Below are positions 61,701-64,000 of a stretch of 64,000 nt of DNA, in pieces. The stretch spans positions 5,328,352 through 5,392,351 of the forward strand of contig OX243822.1 of the NCBI GenBank assembly GCA_945859605.1, read 5' to 3'. How positions within the stretch are numbered: the first letter of the stretch is position 1; each line of letters opens with the position of its first letter. The translations under genes and the position numbers were made by a program. The notes under the pieces are model-generated. The model ran no database searches. It saw only the letters and a list, made by a program, of their open reading frames with translations, and was not told the DNA's origin. The DNA comes from Lumbricus rubellus. Lineage: Eukaryota > Annelida > Clitellata > Crassiclitellata > Lumbricidae.

Positions 61701-64000
61701 GTTGTGCCTGTGGTAGTTGGTTGAGTAGTTCCAGTTGTTGTTGATTGAGTTGTGCCTGTGGTAGTTGGTTGAGTTGTTCCAGTTGTTGTTGATTGAGTTG
61801 TACCTGTGGTAGTTGGTTGAGTAGTTCCAGTTGTTGTTGATTGAGTTGTGCCTGTGGTAGTTGGTTGAGTAGTTCCAGTTGTTGTTGATTGAGTTGTGCC
61901 TGTGGTAGTTGGTTGAGTTGTTCCAGTTGTTGTTGATTGAGTTGTGCCTGTGGTATTTGGTTTAGTAGTTCCAGTTGTTGTTGATTGAGTTGTGCCTGTG
62001 GTAGTTGGTTGAGTAGTTCCAGTTGTTGTTGATTGAGTTGTGCCTGTGGTAGTTGGTTGAGTTGTTCCAGTTGTTGTTGATTGAGTTGTACCTGTGGTAG
62101 TTGGTTGAGTAGTTCCAGTTGTTGTTGATTGAGTTGTACCTGTGGTAGTTGGTTGAGTAGTTCCAGTTGTTGTTGATTGAGTTGTGCCTGTGGTAGTTGG
62201 TTTAGTAGTTCCGGTTGTTGTTGATTGAGTTGTGCCTGTGGTAGTTGGTTGAGTAGTTCCAGTTGTTGTTGATTGAGTTGTACCTGTGGTAGTTGGTTGA
62301 GTAGTTCCAGTTGTTGTTGATTGAGTTGTGCCTGTGGTGGTTGGTTGAGTAGTTCCAGTTGTTGTTGATTGAGTTGTGCCTGTGGTAGTTGGTTGAGTTG
62401 TTCCAGTTGTTGTTGATTGAGTTGTACCTGTGGTAGTTGGTTGAGTAGTTCCAGTTGTTGATGATTGAGTTGTGCCTGTGGTAGTTGGCAGAGTAGTTCC
62501 AGTTGTTGTTGATTGAGTGGTGCCTGTGGTGGTTGGTTGAGTAGTTCTAGTTGTTGTTGATTGAGCTGTGCCTGTGGTGGTTGGTTGAGTAGTTCCAGTT
62601 GTTGTTGATTGAGTTGTGCCTGTGGTAGTTGGTTGAGTAGTTCCAGTTGTTGTTGATTGAGTTGTGCCTGTGGTAGTTGGTTGAGTAGTTCCAGTTGTTG
62701 TTGATTGAGTTGTGCCTGTGGTAGTTGGTTGAGTTGTTCCAGTTGTTGTTGATTGAGTTGTACCTGTGGTAGTTGGTTGAGTAGTTCCAGTTGTTGTTGA
62801 TTGAGTAGTGACTGTGGTAGTTGGTTTAGTAGTTCCGGTTGTTGTTGATTGAGTTGTGCCTGTGGTAGTTGGTTGAGTAGTTCCAGTTGTTGTTGATTGA
62901 GTTGTGCCTGTGGTAGTTGGTTGAGTTGTTCCAGTTGTTGTTGATTGAGTTGTACCTGTGGTAGTTGGTTGAGTAGTTCCAGTTGTTGTTGATTGAGTTG
63001 TGCCTGTGGTGGTTGGTTGAGTAGTTCCAGTTGTTGTTGATTGAGTTGTGCCTGTGGTGGTTGGTTGAGTAGTTCCAGTTGTTGTTGATTGAGTTGTGCC
63101 TGTGGTAGTTGGTTGAGTTGTTCCAGTTGTTGTTGATTGAGTTGTGCCTGTGGTGGGTTGTTGAGTAGTTCCAGTTGTTGTTGATTGAGTTGTGCCTGTG
63201 GTAGTTGGTTGAGTAGTTCCAGTTGTTGTTGATTGAGTTGTGCTTGTGGTAGTTGGTTGAGTTGTTCCAGTTGTTGTTGATTGAGTAGTACCTGTGGTAG
63301 TTGGTTGACTAGTTCCAGTTGTTGTTGATTGAGTTGTGCCTGTGGTAGTTGGTTGAGTAGTTCCAGTTGTTGTTGATTGAGTTGTGCCTGTGGTAGTTGG
63401 TTGAGTTGTTCCAGTTGTTGTTGATTGAGTTGTACCTGTGGTAGTTGGTTGAGTAGTTCCAGTTGTTGTTGATTGAGCTGTGCCTGTGGTGGTTGGTTGA
63501 GTAGTTCCAATTGTTGTTGATTGAGTTGTACCTGTGGTAGTTGGTTGAGTAGTTCCAGTTGTTGTTGATTGAGTTGTGCCTTTGGTAGTTGGTTTAGTAG
63601 TTCCGGTTGTTGTTGATTGAGTTGTACCTGTGGTAGTTGGTTGAGTAGTTCCAGTTGTTGTTGATTGAGTTGTGCCTGTGGTAGTTGGTTTAGTAGTTCC
63701 AGTTGTTGTTGATTGAGTTGTGCCTGTGGTAGTTGGTTGAGTTGTTCCAGTTGTTGTTGATTGAGTTGTGCCTGTGGTAGTTGGCAGAGTAGTTCCAGTT
63801 GTTGATGATTGAGTTGTGCCTGTGGTAGTTGGCAGAGTAGTTCCAGTTGTTGTTGATTGAGTGGTGCCTGTGGTGGTTGGTTGAGTAGTTCCAGTTGTTG
63901 TTGATTGAGTTGTGCCTGTGGTGGTTGGTTGAGTAGTTCCAGTTGTTGTTGATTGAGTTGTGCCTGTGGTAGTTGGTTGAGTAGTTCCAGTTGTTGTTGA
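32070..64000 (-). CDS. Giant transmembrane mucin (PTS-LU5-EGF-NIDO-AMOP-VWD-EGF-TM), 5' partial
   Basis: This gene occupies the right half of the window. Thirty-six exons join with continuous phase to 4,459 residues and a stop at 32070; the amino terminus is off the right edge. Order by residue in the visible part: Thr-rich mucin 1-2511; five Ly6/uPAR-like modules 2512-3010 (short linker before the fifth); EGF 3011-3046; NIDO 3047-3283; AMOP 3284-3441; VWD 3442-3639; post-VWD region to about 3790; EGF-type modules to 4267; linker; transmembrane helix about 4290-4311; cytoplasmic tail. The NIDO-AMOP-VWD-EGF-TM order is that of MUC4 and related tethered mucins, so the inferred role is a glycosylated barrier or adhesive coat on an epithelial cell. 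The LU modules are an addition. Most internal boundaries are phase 1, which suits module duplication. The main doubts are the last two exons and the missing start. Confidence 0.88.
32351..32458 (-). CDS. Mucin gene exon 35, cytoplasmic tail
   Basis: An acceptor with a good pyrimidine tract (TTTCTTTCATGTTCTAG) precedes 36 codons, and a GTAAGT donor follows; both ends are phase 0. The peptide includes [14 protein letters not shown] and [11 protein letters not shown], similar in composition to the exon 34 tail. Confidence 0.65.
32827..33224 (-). CDS. Mucin gene exon 34, transmembrane helix and tail
   Basis: The exon encodes the membrane anchor. After [10 protein letters not shown], a hydrophobic run of about 22 residues ([20 protein letters not shown] and on to LICL) is followed by RCC, a likely stop-transfer and palmitoylation site. 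Then comes a polar tail with [11 protein letters not shown] and several Pro/Arg stretches. Splicing at GTAAGC after PVV's first Val codon gives phase 0 into exon 35. Without it, the frame reads on 8 codons to TAA at 32800. Confidence 0.8.
33729..33770 (-). CDS. Mucin gene exon 33, Thr/Pro/Ser stalk
   Basis: This 42-base exon encodes [13 protein letters not shown], a short O-glycosylatable stalk between the last EGF and the membrane helix. It has a TTTTTCCAG acceptor and a GTAAGA donor. Phase 1 at both ends fits its neighbours. Confidence 0.75.
34334..34447 (-). CDS. Mucin gene exon 32, calcium-binding EGF
   Basis: The exon begins DINEC, a calcium-binding EGF signature, and has six cysteines in EGF spacing ([24 protein letters not shown]). 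It is a single module bounded by phase 1 introns. Confidence 0.85.
34861..35013 (-). CDS. Mucin gene exon 31, EGF-like
   Basis: The exon encodes an EGF-like module ([22 protein letters not shown]) preceded by [18 protein letters not shown]. There are two N-glycosylation sequons (NVT and NNS). It is phase 1 at both ends. Confidence 0.85.
35410..35580. repeat. Intronic 12-17-bp repeat (GACTTAAAGACTTAT)
   Basis: Diverged copies of GACTTAAAGACTTATA fill the intron just downstream of exon 30 on the minus strand, within 20 bp of its donor. Confidence 0.8.
35597..35854 (-). CDS. Mucin gene exon 30, laminin/MEGF-type EGF plus calcium-binding EGF
   Basis: The first half is rich in cysteine ([27 protein letters not shown]), like MEGF or laminin-type EGF repeats. 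The second half starts VDVDEC and continues [18 protein letters not shown]. Only about half of the second module's C-terminal loop is typical. It ends at a GTACGT donor in phase 1. Confidence 0.8.
36030..36385. repeat. Intronic polypyrimidine (CTT/CCT)n tract
   Basis: About 350 bases on the plus strand are almost entirely C and T (CTCCTCCTTCTTC words). This is purine-rich in the mucin transcript and lies directly downstream of the exon 29 donor. Confidence 0.9.
36405..36530 (-). CDS. Mucin gene exon 29, calcium-binding EGF
   Basis: The exon starts [11 protein letters not shown] and shows C-x6-C and CGC spacing of a calcium-binding EGF with the [10 protein letters not shown] turn motif. It has a CTTACAG acceptor and a GTAAGT donor, phase 1 to phase 1. 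Confidence 0.85.
36690..36870. repeat. Intronic GGGGTAATTGTCC repeat with an inverted copy
   Basis: About nine degenerate copies of GGGGTAATTGTCC lie here. The first copy (GGACAATTACCCCC, about 36694) is inverted relative to the rest, so the ends can pair. Flanks at both ends share an ATAGGTAC word, suggesting a foldback insertion. Confidence 0.65.
37040..37144 (-). CDS. Mucin gene exon 28, short EGF-like
   Basis: The exon encodes 35 residues with cysteine spacing CSISCSYC...[14 protein letters not shown], a short degenerate EGF-like module without the calcium-binding start. It is phase 1 at both ends. Confidence 0.8.
37462..37590 (-). CDS. Mucin gene exon 27, calcium-binding EGF
   Basis: The exon starts [12 protein letters not shown] and includes [18 protein letters not shown], a textbook calcium-binding EGF with its hydroxylation-type consensus. 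Phase 1 at both ends. Confidence 0.88.
37790..37990 (-). mobile_element. tRNA-derived SINE in the exon 26/27 intron
   Basis: On the minus strand the head GTAGTGGTGTAGTGGTTGG (box A) is followed by GGTTCGTACCCACC (box B) and the shared body CGCGTAAGGACCTT. The tail contains GGGAGCGCCTCCGGGTAGGG, followed by an A/T-rich end. It belongs to the same family as 26.8 and 49.6 kb. Confidence 0.7.
38036..38170 (-). CDS. Mucin gene exon 26, calcium-binding EGF
   Basis: The exon starts [13 protein letters not shown] and includes [16 protein letters not shown]. All six cysteines are present. Phase 1 at both ends. Confidence 0.88.
38550..38680. repeat. Intronic (GAAT)/(AATC) microsatellite
   Basis: Imperfect GAAT and AATC tetramers lie immediately downstream of exon 25 on the minus strand. 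Confidence 0.9.
38707..38886 (-). CDS. Mucin gene exon 25, EGF-like
   Basis: Sixty residues with an EGF pattern and a long insertion: [19 protein letters not shown], then [15 protein letters not shown]. The donor is CAGG/GTGAGT. Phase 1 at both ends. Confidence 0.85.
38990..39290. repeat. Intronic TATTC/CATTC low-complexity sequence
   Basis: Diverged TCTATTC and CCATTC words fill this intron. No exon was seen. Confidence 0.6.
39353..39525 (-). CDS. Mucin gene exon 24, EGF-like after the post-VWD region
   Basis: The exon finishes the post-VWD segment ([11 protein letters not shown]) and then encodes an EGF-like module with [13 protein letters not shown] and [10 protein letters not shown]. 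This placement of a CDC-NHG-C EGF after the VWD region is typical of MUC4-type mucins. It enters in phase 2 and leaves in phase 1. Confidence 0.83.
39535..40025. repeat. Intronic about 20-bp repeat (AGTCGAAACCAGTAAATC)
   Basis: Some 20 diverged copies of a unit containing CGAAACCAGTAAATC occupy nearly the whole exon 23/24 intron, starting 10 bp from the exon 24 acceptor. The unit decays toward the left end of the intron in transcript order. Confidence 0.85.
40099..40327 (-). CDS. Mucin gene exon 23, post-VWD region
   Basis: The exon encodes [15 protein letters not shown] and a Ser/Thr/Ala-rich beta-type segment ending [13 protein letters not shown], with few cysteines. It enters in phase 1 and leaves in phase 2 at GTAAGA, the only phase 2 boundary among these exons. 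Confidence 0.8.
40850..41131 (-). CDS. Mucin gene exon 22, segment directly after VWD
   Basis: The exon starts [20 protein letters not shown], matching the SLFTY motif that follows VWD in MUC4-like proteins. It ends with [16 protein letters not shown] and VEML. Its phase only works if exon 21 ends at a GC donor. Confidence 0.83.
41160..41275. repeat. Intronic (TGTAAT)n low-complexity sequence
   Basis: A GTAATTGCAAGTGTAA-type sequence is repeated about twice with short TGTAAT units between. It lies just upstream of the exon 22 acceptor, on the intron side. Confidence 0.75.
41628..41700. repeat. 36-bp tandem duplication beside exon 21
   Basis: Two copies of a 36-bp unit containing GCGATATCGCCGTGCATACG lie about 30 bp past the exon 21 donor. 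They keep the minus frame open ([20 protein letters not shown]), which could mislead gene prediction. Confidence 0.85.
41731..41934 (-). CDS. Mucin gene exon 21, VWD C-terminal part
   Basis: The exon encodes [28 protein letters not shown] and [12 protein letters not shown], the conserved GLxGN and EEDIF..FGQ end of VWD. There is no usable GT donor in the right phase. A GCAAGT donor (41730-41725) in phase 1 joins T to GG and restores the tryptophan of FGQTW. Confidence 0.82.
42030..42210. repeat. Intronic (AT)n and (CTCT)n microsatellites
   Basis: An (AT) run at about 42037-42060 is followed by CACTCGCTCACT and CTCT-rich units. No exon is present. Confidence 0.9.
42475..42609 (-). CDS. Mucin gene exon 20, VWD middle part
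   Basis: The exon encodes [20 protein letters not shown] and [16 protein letters not shown], the central strands of VWD with a conserved cysteine. It is phase 1 at both ends and has two N-glycosylation sequons (NMT and NSS). Confidence 0.83.
42720..42820. repeat. Intronic (GAAT)n microsatellite
   Basis: GAAT units with GGAT and ACGA variants lie about 110 bp upstream of the exon 20 acceptor. Confidence 0.9.
43002..43256 (-). CDS. Mucin gene exon 19, VWD N-terminal part
   Basis: The exon opens [20 protein letters not shown] and LGEYWLVQ, the first strands of a VWD domain. The usual GDPH tetrapeptide, where MUC4- and MUC2-type domains self-cleave at Asp-Pro, is GEPH here (43234-43245), so that cleavage is probably lost. 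Phase 1 at both ends. Confidence 0.87.
43440..43680. repeat. Intronic (ACATT)n degenerate microsatellite
   Basis: TTACATTACATT-type pentamers with many substitutions. They are related to the perfect array beside the Kv3 exon. Confidence 0.8.
43769..43982 (-). CDS. Mucin gene exon 18, AMOP C-terminal half
   Basis: The exon has [28 protein letters not shown] and GYGYVNPFA, the CC, CC-x-S-x2-C and RP motifs of the AMOP domain. It is entered in phase 0 and left in phase 1. Confidence 0.88.
44222..44481 (-). CDS. Mucin gene exon 17, AMOP N-terminal half
   Basis: The exon includes [30 protein letters not shown] and [11 protein letters not shown], the C-x2-W, Pro-x-Cys-P and QA-x4-RF motifs of AMOP. 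AMOP is an adhesion-associated extracellular domain of MUC4 and related proteins. Confidence 0.88.
44495..44870. repeat. Intronic (TGAA)/(TGAC) microsatellite
   Basis: GAAT/GAAC units change to GACT units across the intron between exons 16 and 17. Long Ser/His/Ile-rich frames are artefacts. Confidence 0.9.
44918..45143 (-). CDS. Mucin gene exon 16, NIDO C-terminal part
   Basis: The exon encodes [20 protein letters not shown] and YNNMGWKVQ, the strands that close a NIDO domain (FQ-x-VLA...T...NY...W). It ends in phase 1. Confidence 0.87.
45230..45580. repeat. Intronic GGTGATATTAC minisatellite
   Basis: About 30 diverged copies of an 8-12-bp unit (GTGATGTTACG) fill the exon 15/16 intron up to about 25 bp from the exon 15 donor. 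Confidence 0.85.
45606..45953 (-). CDS. Mucin gene exon 15, NIDO central part
   Basis: The exon encodes [34 protein letters not shown] and [12 protein letters not shown]. The NGx[11 protein letters not shown] and AIxW motifs are diagnostic of NIDO (nidogen-like) domains. Phase 0 at both ends. Confidence 0.9.
46535..46671 (-). CDS. Mucin gene exon 14, NIDO N-terminal part
   Basis: The exon begins [15 protein letters not shown] and continues [19 protein letters not shown], the FFPFG and NDDG start of NIDO. It enters in phase 1 and leaves in phase 0. Confidence 0.88.
46795..47165. repeat. Intronic (GAAT)n microsatellite
   Basis: GAAT units with internal segment duplications (ACATTGACAAATGAATGAAT at about 47064 and 47100). 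It lies between exons 13 and 14, ending 6 bp from the exon 13 donor. Confidence 0.92.
47171..47278 (-). CDS. Mucin gene exon 13, EGF-like before NIDO
   Basis: The exon reads [16 protein letters not shown] and [14 protein letters not shown], an EGF-like module with one extra cysteine (CLCPC). Phase 1 at both ends. Confidence 0.85.
47405..47560. repeat. Intronic (TTAA)n and CAGTCAA repeats
   Basis: A short (AATT) run is followed by diverged CAGTCA/CAGCCA units, like the longer tract at 50.1 kb. Confidence 0.75.
47812..47995 (-). CDS. Mucin gene exon 12, fifth LU-like module, second half
   Basis: The exon begins [20 protein letters not shown] then YC, and ends [13 protein letters not shown]. 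The DxC-x-ET-V opening and following cysteines align with exons 3, 5, 7 and 9. It enters in phase 0 and leaves in phase 1. Confidence 0.8.
48423..48520 (-). CDS. Mucin gene exon 11, fifth LU-like module, first half
   Basis: The exon reads [14 protein letters not shown], then [14 protein letters not shown]. The shared CxCGxPxCxxC start followed by C and a final C-x-N-x-N defines the first-half exons of all five modules. It enters in phase 1 and leaves in phase 0. Confidence 0.8.
48600..48850. repeat. Intronic GA/GACA microsatellite
   Basis: GAGA, GACA and CACA units lie between exons 10 and 11 with no exon inside. Confidence 0.9.
48990..49034 (-). CDS. Mucin gene exon 10, Thr/Pro linker
   Basis: A 45-base exon encoding [15 protein letters not shown], a short mucin-like linker between LU-like modules four and five. 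Both boundaries are phase 1 and the splice signals are good (TCTATTTTCAG acceptor, GTGGGT donor). Confidence 0.75.
49611..49840 (+). mobile_element. tRNA-derived SINE next to the exon 9 donor
   Basis: The head GTGGGGCGCGGTGGTGTAGT, box B GGTTCGAGATTCGAATTC, body CGCGTAAGGACCTTGGGCAA and tail GGAGCGCTTCTGAGTAGATA are all present. It closely matches 26.8 kb. It is antisense to the mucin gene and ends within about 10-20 bp of the exon 9 splice donor. Confidence 0.85.
49849..50038 (-). CDS. Mucin gene exon 9, fourth LU-like module, second half
   Basis: The exon reads [20 protein letters not shown] then GCQTQSVC and [11 protein letters not shown]. The KKGVTK...GC-x4-C pattern is the most Ly6/uPAR-like of the five. 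It enters in phase 0 and leaves in phase 1. Confidence 0.82.
50096..50575. repeat. Intronic (CAGT)n microsatellite, about 480 bp
   Basis: It starts with CGGT units, then a pure CAGT run of about 120 bp (50125-50248), then CAGT/CAGC/CAAT mixtures. All three plus frames stay open over 160-196 codons as a result. It occupies most of the exon 8/9 intron. Confidence 0.95.
50634..50737 (-). CDS. Mucin gene exon 8, fourth LU-like module, first half
   Basis: The exon reads [20 protein letters not shown] then [15 protein letters not shown]. The CPYC pair and final ACSNKT match the other first-half exons, although the CG of the CxCG start is missing. It enters in phase 1 and leaves in phase 0. Confidence 0.8.
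50765..51268. repeat. Intronic trinucleotide tract (ACC, ATC, GCC)n, about 500 bp
   Basis: ACCACC/ACG units pass into CATCGC and CATCAT runs. The tract fills the exon 7/8 intron and ends about 30 bp from the exon 7 donor. All frames are open as homopolymeric or dipeptide artefacts. Confidence 0.95.
51297..51471 (-). CDS. Mucin gene exon 7, third LU-like module, second half
   Basis: The exon reads [20 protein letters not shown] then [12 protein letters not shown] and [13 protein letters not shown]. It enters in phase 0; the donor GTAAGC leaves phase 1. Confidence 0.82.
51490..51850. repeat. Two (AAT)n runs around an unclassified segment
   Basis: (ATA) runs at about 51490-51523 and 51812-51845 flank about 290 bp containing CGGTGGCCTTTAGAGGCACT. 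This could be an old retroelement fragment with an (AAT)n tail, but I found no domain to support a class. Confidence 0.5.
51851..52344. other. Intronic A/T-rich sequence, no gene seen
   Basis: Ordinary intronic sequence with short (TA) runs near 52210-52310. No exon was supported. Confidence 0.5.
52345..52451 (-). CDS. Mucin gene exon 6, third LU-like module, first half
   Basis: The exon reads [20 protein letters not shown] then [14 protein letters not shown]. The CxCGxPxCxxC signature is complete. It enters in phase 1 and leaves in phase 0 at a GTGAGC donor. Confidence 0.83.
52665..52860. repeat. Intronic (CAGA)n microsatellite
   Basis: Two CAGA blocks are separated by a short unique stretch (CATCTCCACAATGAATGG). 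The second grades into CACA units. No exon is present. Confidence 0.93.
52891..53089 (-). CDS. Mucin gene exon 5, second LU-like module, second half
   Basis: The exon reads [20 protein letters not shown] then [14 protein letters not shown] and [16 protein letters not shown]. It is the longest second-half exon (66 codons) and has three N-glycosylation sequons. It enters in phase 0 and leaves in phase 1. Confidence 0.84.
53505..54205. mobile_element. Foldback element built of GAGCAATNAGCCTAT repeats
   Basis: Left arm (about 53508-53585) and right arm (about 54035-54203) are inverted copies of the same roughly 16-bp repeat (ATTGCTCATAGGCTTA on the left). They start GGACCATTGCTCATAG and end with its exact inverse (CTATGAGCAATGGTCC). 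About 450 bp of unrelated A/T-rich DNA lies between. The element sits wholly inside the exon 4/5 intron. No transposase was seen. Confidence 0.7.
54350..54453 (-). CDS. Mucin gene exon 4, second LU-like module, first half
   Basis: The exon reads [20 protein letters not shown] then [15 protein letters not shown]. One cysteine of the CxCG start is replaced (CEFG). It enters in phase 1 and leaves in phase 0 at GTAAGT. Confidence 0.83.
54500..54940. other. Intron, no feature seen
   Basis: This intron carries no recognisable repeat or exon apart from the splice sites of exons 3 and 4. Confidence 0.5.
54949..55120 (-). CDS. Mucin gene exon 3, first LU-like module, second half
   Basis: The exon reads [20 protein letters not shown] then FCSQNRNC and [12 protein letters not shown]. 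The DxC-x-TE-V-x3-VKGV...FC string is shared with exons 5, 7 and 9. It enters in phase 0 and leaves in phase 1. Confidence 0.84.
55130..55750. other. Intron with a local duplication, no gene seen
   Basis: A segment containing ATAATTATGCCATAATTTCG near 55208 recurs in diverged form (ACAATTATGCCATCATTTTG) near 55291. No exon was supported. Confidence 0.55.
55755..55873 (-). CDS. Mucin gene exon 2, first LU-like module, first half
   Basis: The exon reads [20 protein letters not shown] then [19 protein letters not shown]. It is the first cysteine-rich exon after the mucin domain. It enters in phase 1 and leaves in phase 0 at GTAAGA. Confidence 0.84.
55880..56460. other. Intron 1 in the window, no gene seen
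   Basis: A/T-rich intron between the giant mucin exon and the first cysteine-rich exon. A plus-strand open frame at 55936-56136 has no family match and is treated as noise. Confidence 0.5.
56467..64000 (-). CDS. Mucin gene giant PTS exon (5' end beyond window)
   Basis: One open exon of at least 7,534 bases encodes at least 2,511 residues with no cysteine and no stop. From 64000 to about 57200 it is a tandem of 16 residues ([16 protein letters not shown], with K for P/S in places), 10 of 16 being Thr. The last about 245 residues are non-repetitive Thr/Ser/Pro sequence (for example [19 protein letters not shown] and [20 protein letters not shown]). The exon ends at AACAG/GTAGCC in phase 1. The Thr/Pro-rich frame is chosen over the two other open minus frames because it alone joins exon 2 in phase and continues into the non-repetitive mucin part. 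The domain should be a densely O-glycosylated rod. Confidence 0.9.
57200..64000 (-). repeat. 48-bp coding minisatellite, about 141 units
   Basis: Successive units keep a strict 48-bp register. Sequence landmarks recur at exact 240-base (5-unit) intervals from 57241 to the window edge, except for one in-frame 3-base insertion (extra GAT) near 59915. The two 24-bp halves use different codons for the same octapeptide, so 48 bp is the unit that spreads. Substitutions are few and many are shared between distant units, a mark of recent homogenisation. Confidence 0.95.

Noticed and set aside
60469..63510. 1,013-codon Gln/Leu/Asn-rich open frame on the minus strand
   Set aside because: It is the out-of-phase reading of the mucin 48-bp repeat. 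It has no splice-compatible continuation, while the Thr-rich frame joins exon 2 and the non-repetitive mucin segment.

Overview
This is an animal nuclear genome window, with no sign of bacterial or viral organisation. Its coding sequence is split into short exons with GT-AG (and one GC-AG) introns. The non-coding DNA carries tRNA-derived SINEs, MITEs, a Helitron and many micro- and minisatellites. Gene content (a Shaw/Kv3 potassium channel exon and a MUC4-type NIDO-AMOP-VWD-EGF transmembrane mucin) and the repeat style suggest a marine invertebrate such as an echinoderm, hemichordate, lophotrochozoan or cnidarian. The sequence alone does not let me choose between them. A 200-base run of N at 3354-3553 is a scaffold gap.

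Layout. 1-10 kb is intergenic or intronic DNA with foldback elements, a (GA)n tract and a 4.6-kb minisatellite built on a 27-bp unit with higher-order duplications. 10.5-14.5 kb may hold a small unidentified minus-strand gene (weak evidence). 15.6-20 kb is a transposon graveyard: paired tRNA-like repeats, a Tc1/mariner-type element with TA duplications and a transposase C-terminal remnant, and a 990-bp piggyBac-like element between TTAA sites. 22.3-22.8 kb is the first coding exon of a Kv3 (Shaw/KCNC) channel on the minus strand, with a CpG-rich block 2-3 kb upstream; its remaining exons lie beyond the left edge. 26-31 kb holds SINEs, a MITE, a non-autonomous Helitron and several tandem repeats.

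From 32,070 to the right edge the minus strand carries one giant gene. I resolved 36 coding exons with continuous reading phase, giving 4,459 residues in this window; the 5' end is off the right edge. In protein order: a Thr-rich mucin domain encoded by a single open exon of more than 7.5 kb (about 141 copies of a 48-bp/16-residue unit), five Ly6/uPAR-like cysteine modules each made by two exons, an EGF module, NIDO, AMOP, VWD, a post-VWD region, a series of EGF and calcium-binding EGF modules, one transmembrane helix and a proline/arginine-rich cytoplasmic tail. The C-terminal half matches the MUC4-type membrane mucin plan. The row of LU-like modules between mucin domain and NIDO is, to my knowledge, not part of the vertebrate MUC4 plan. 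The VWD domain carries GEPH where the self-cleaving family members have GDPH.

The two recognised genes have no evident functional link: one is a neuronal or muscle potassium channel, the other a tethered surface mucin probably made by an epithelium. The most unusual material is the mucin gene and the 27-bp minisatellite.
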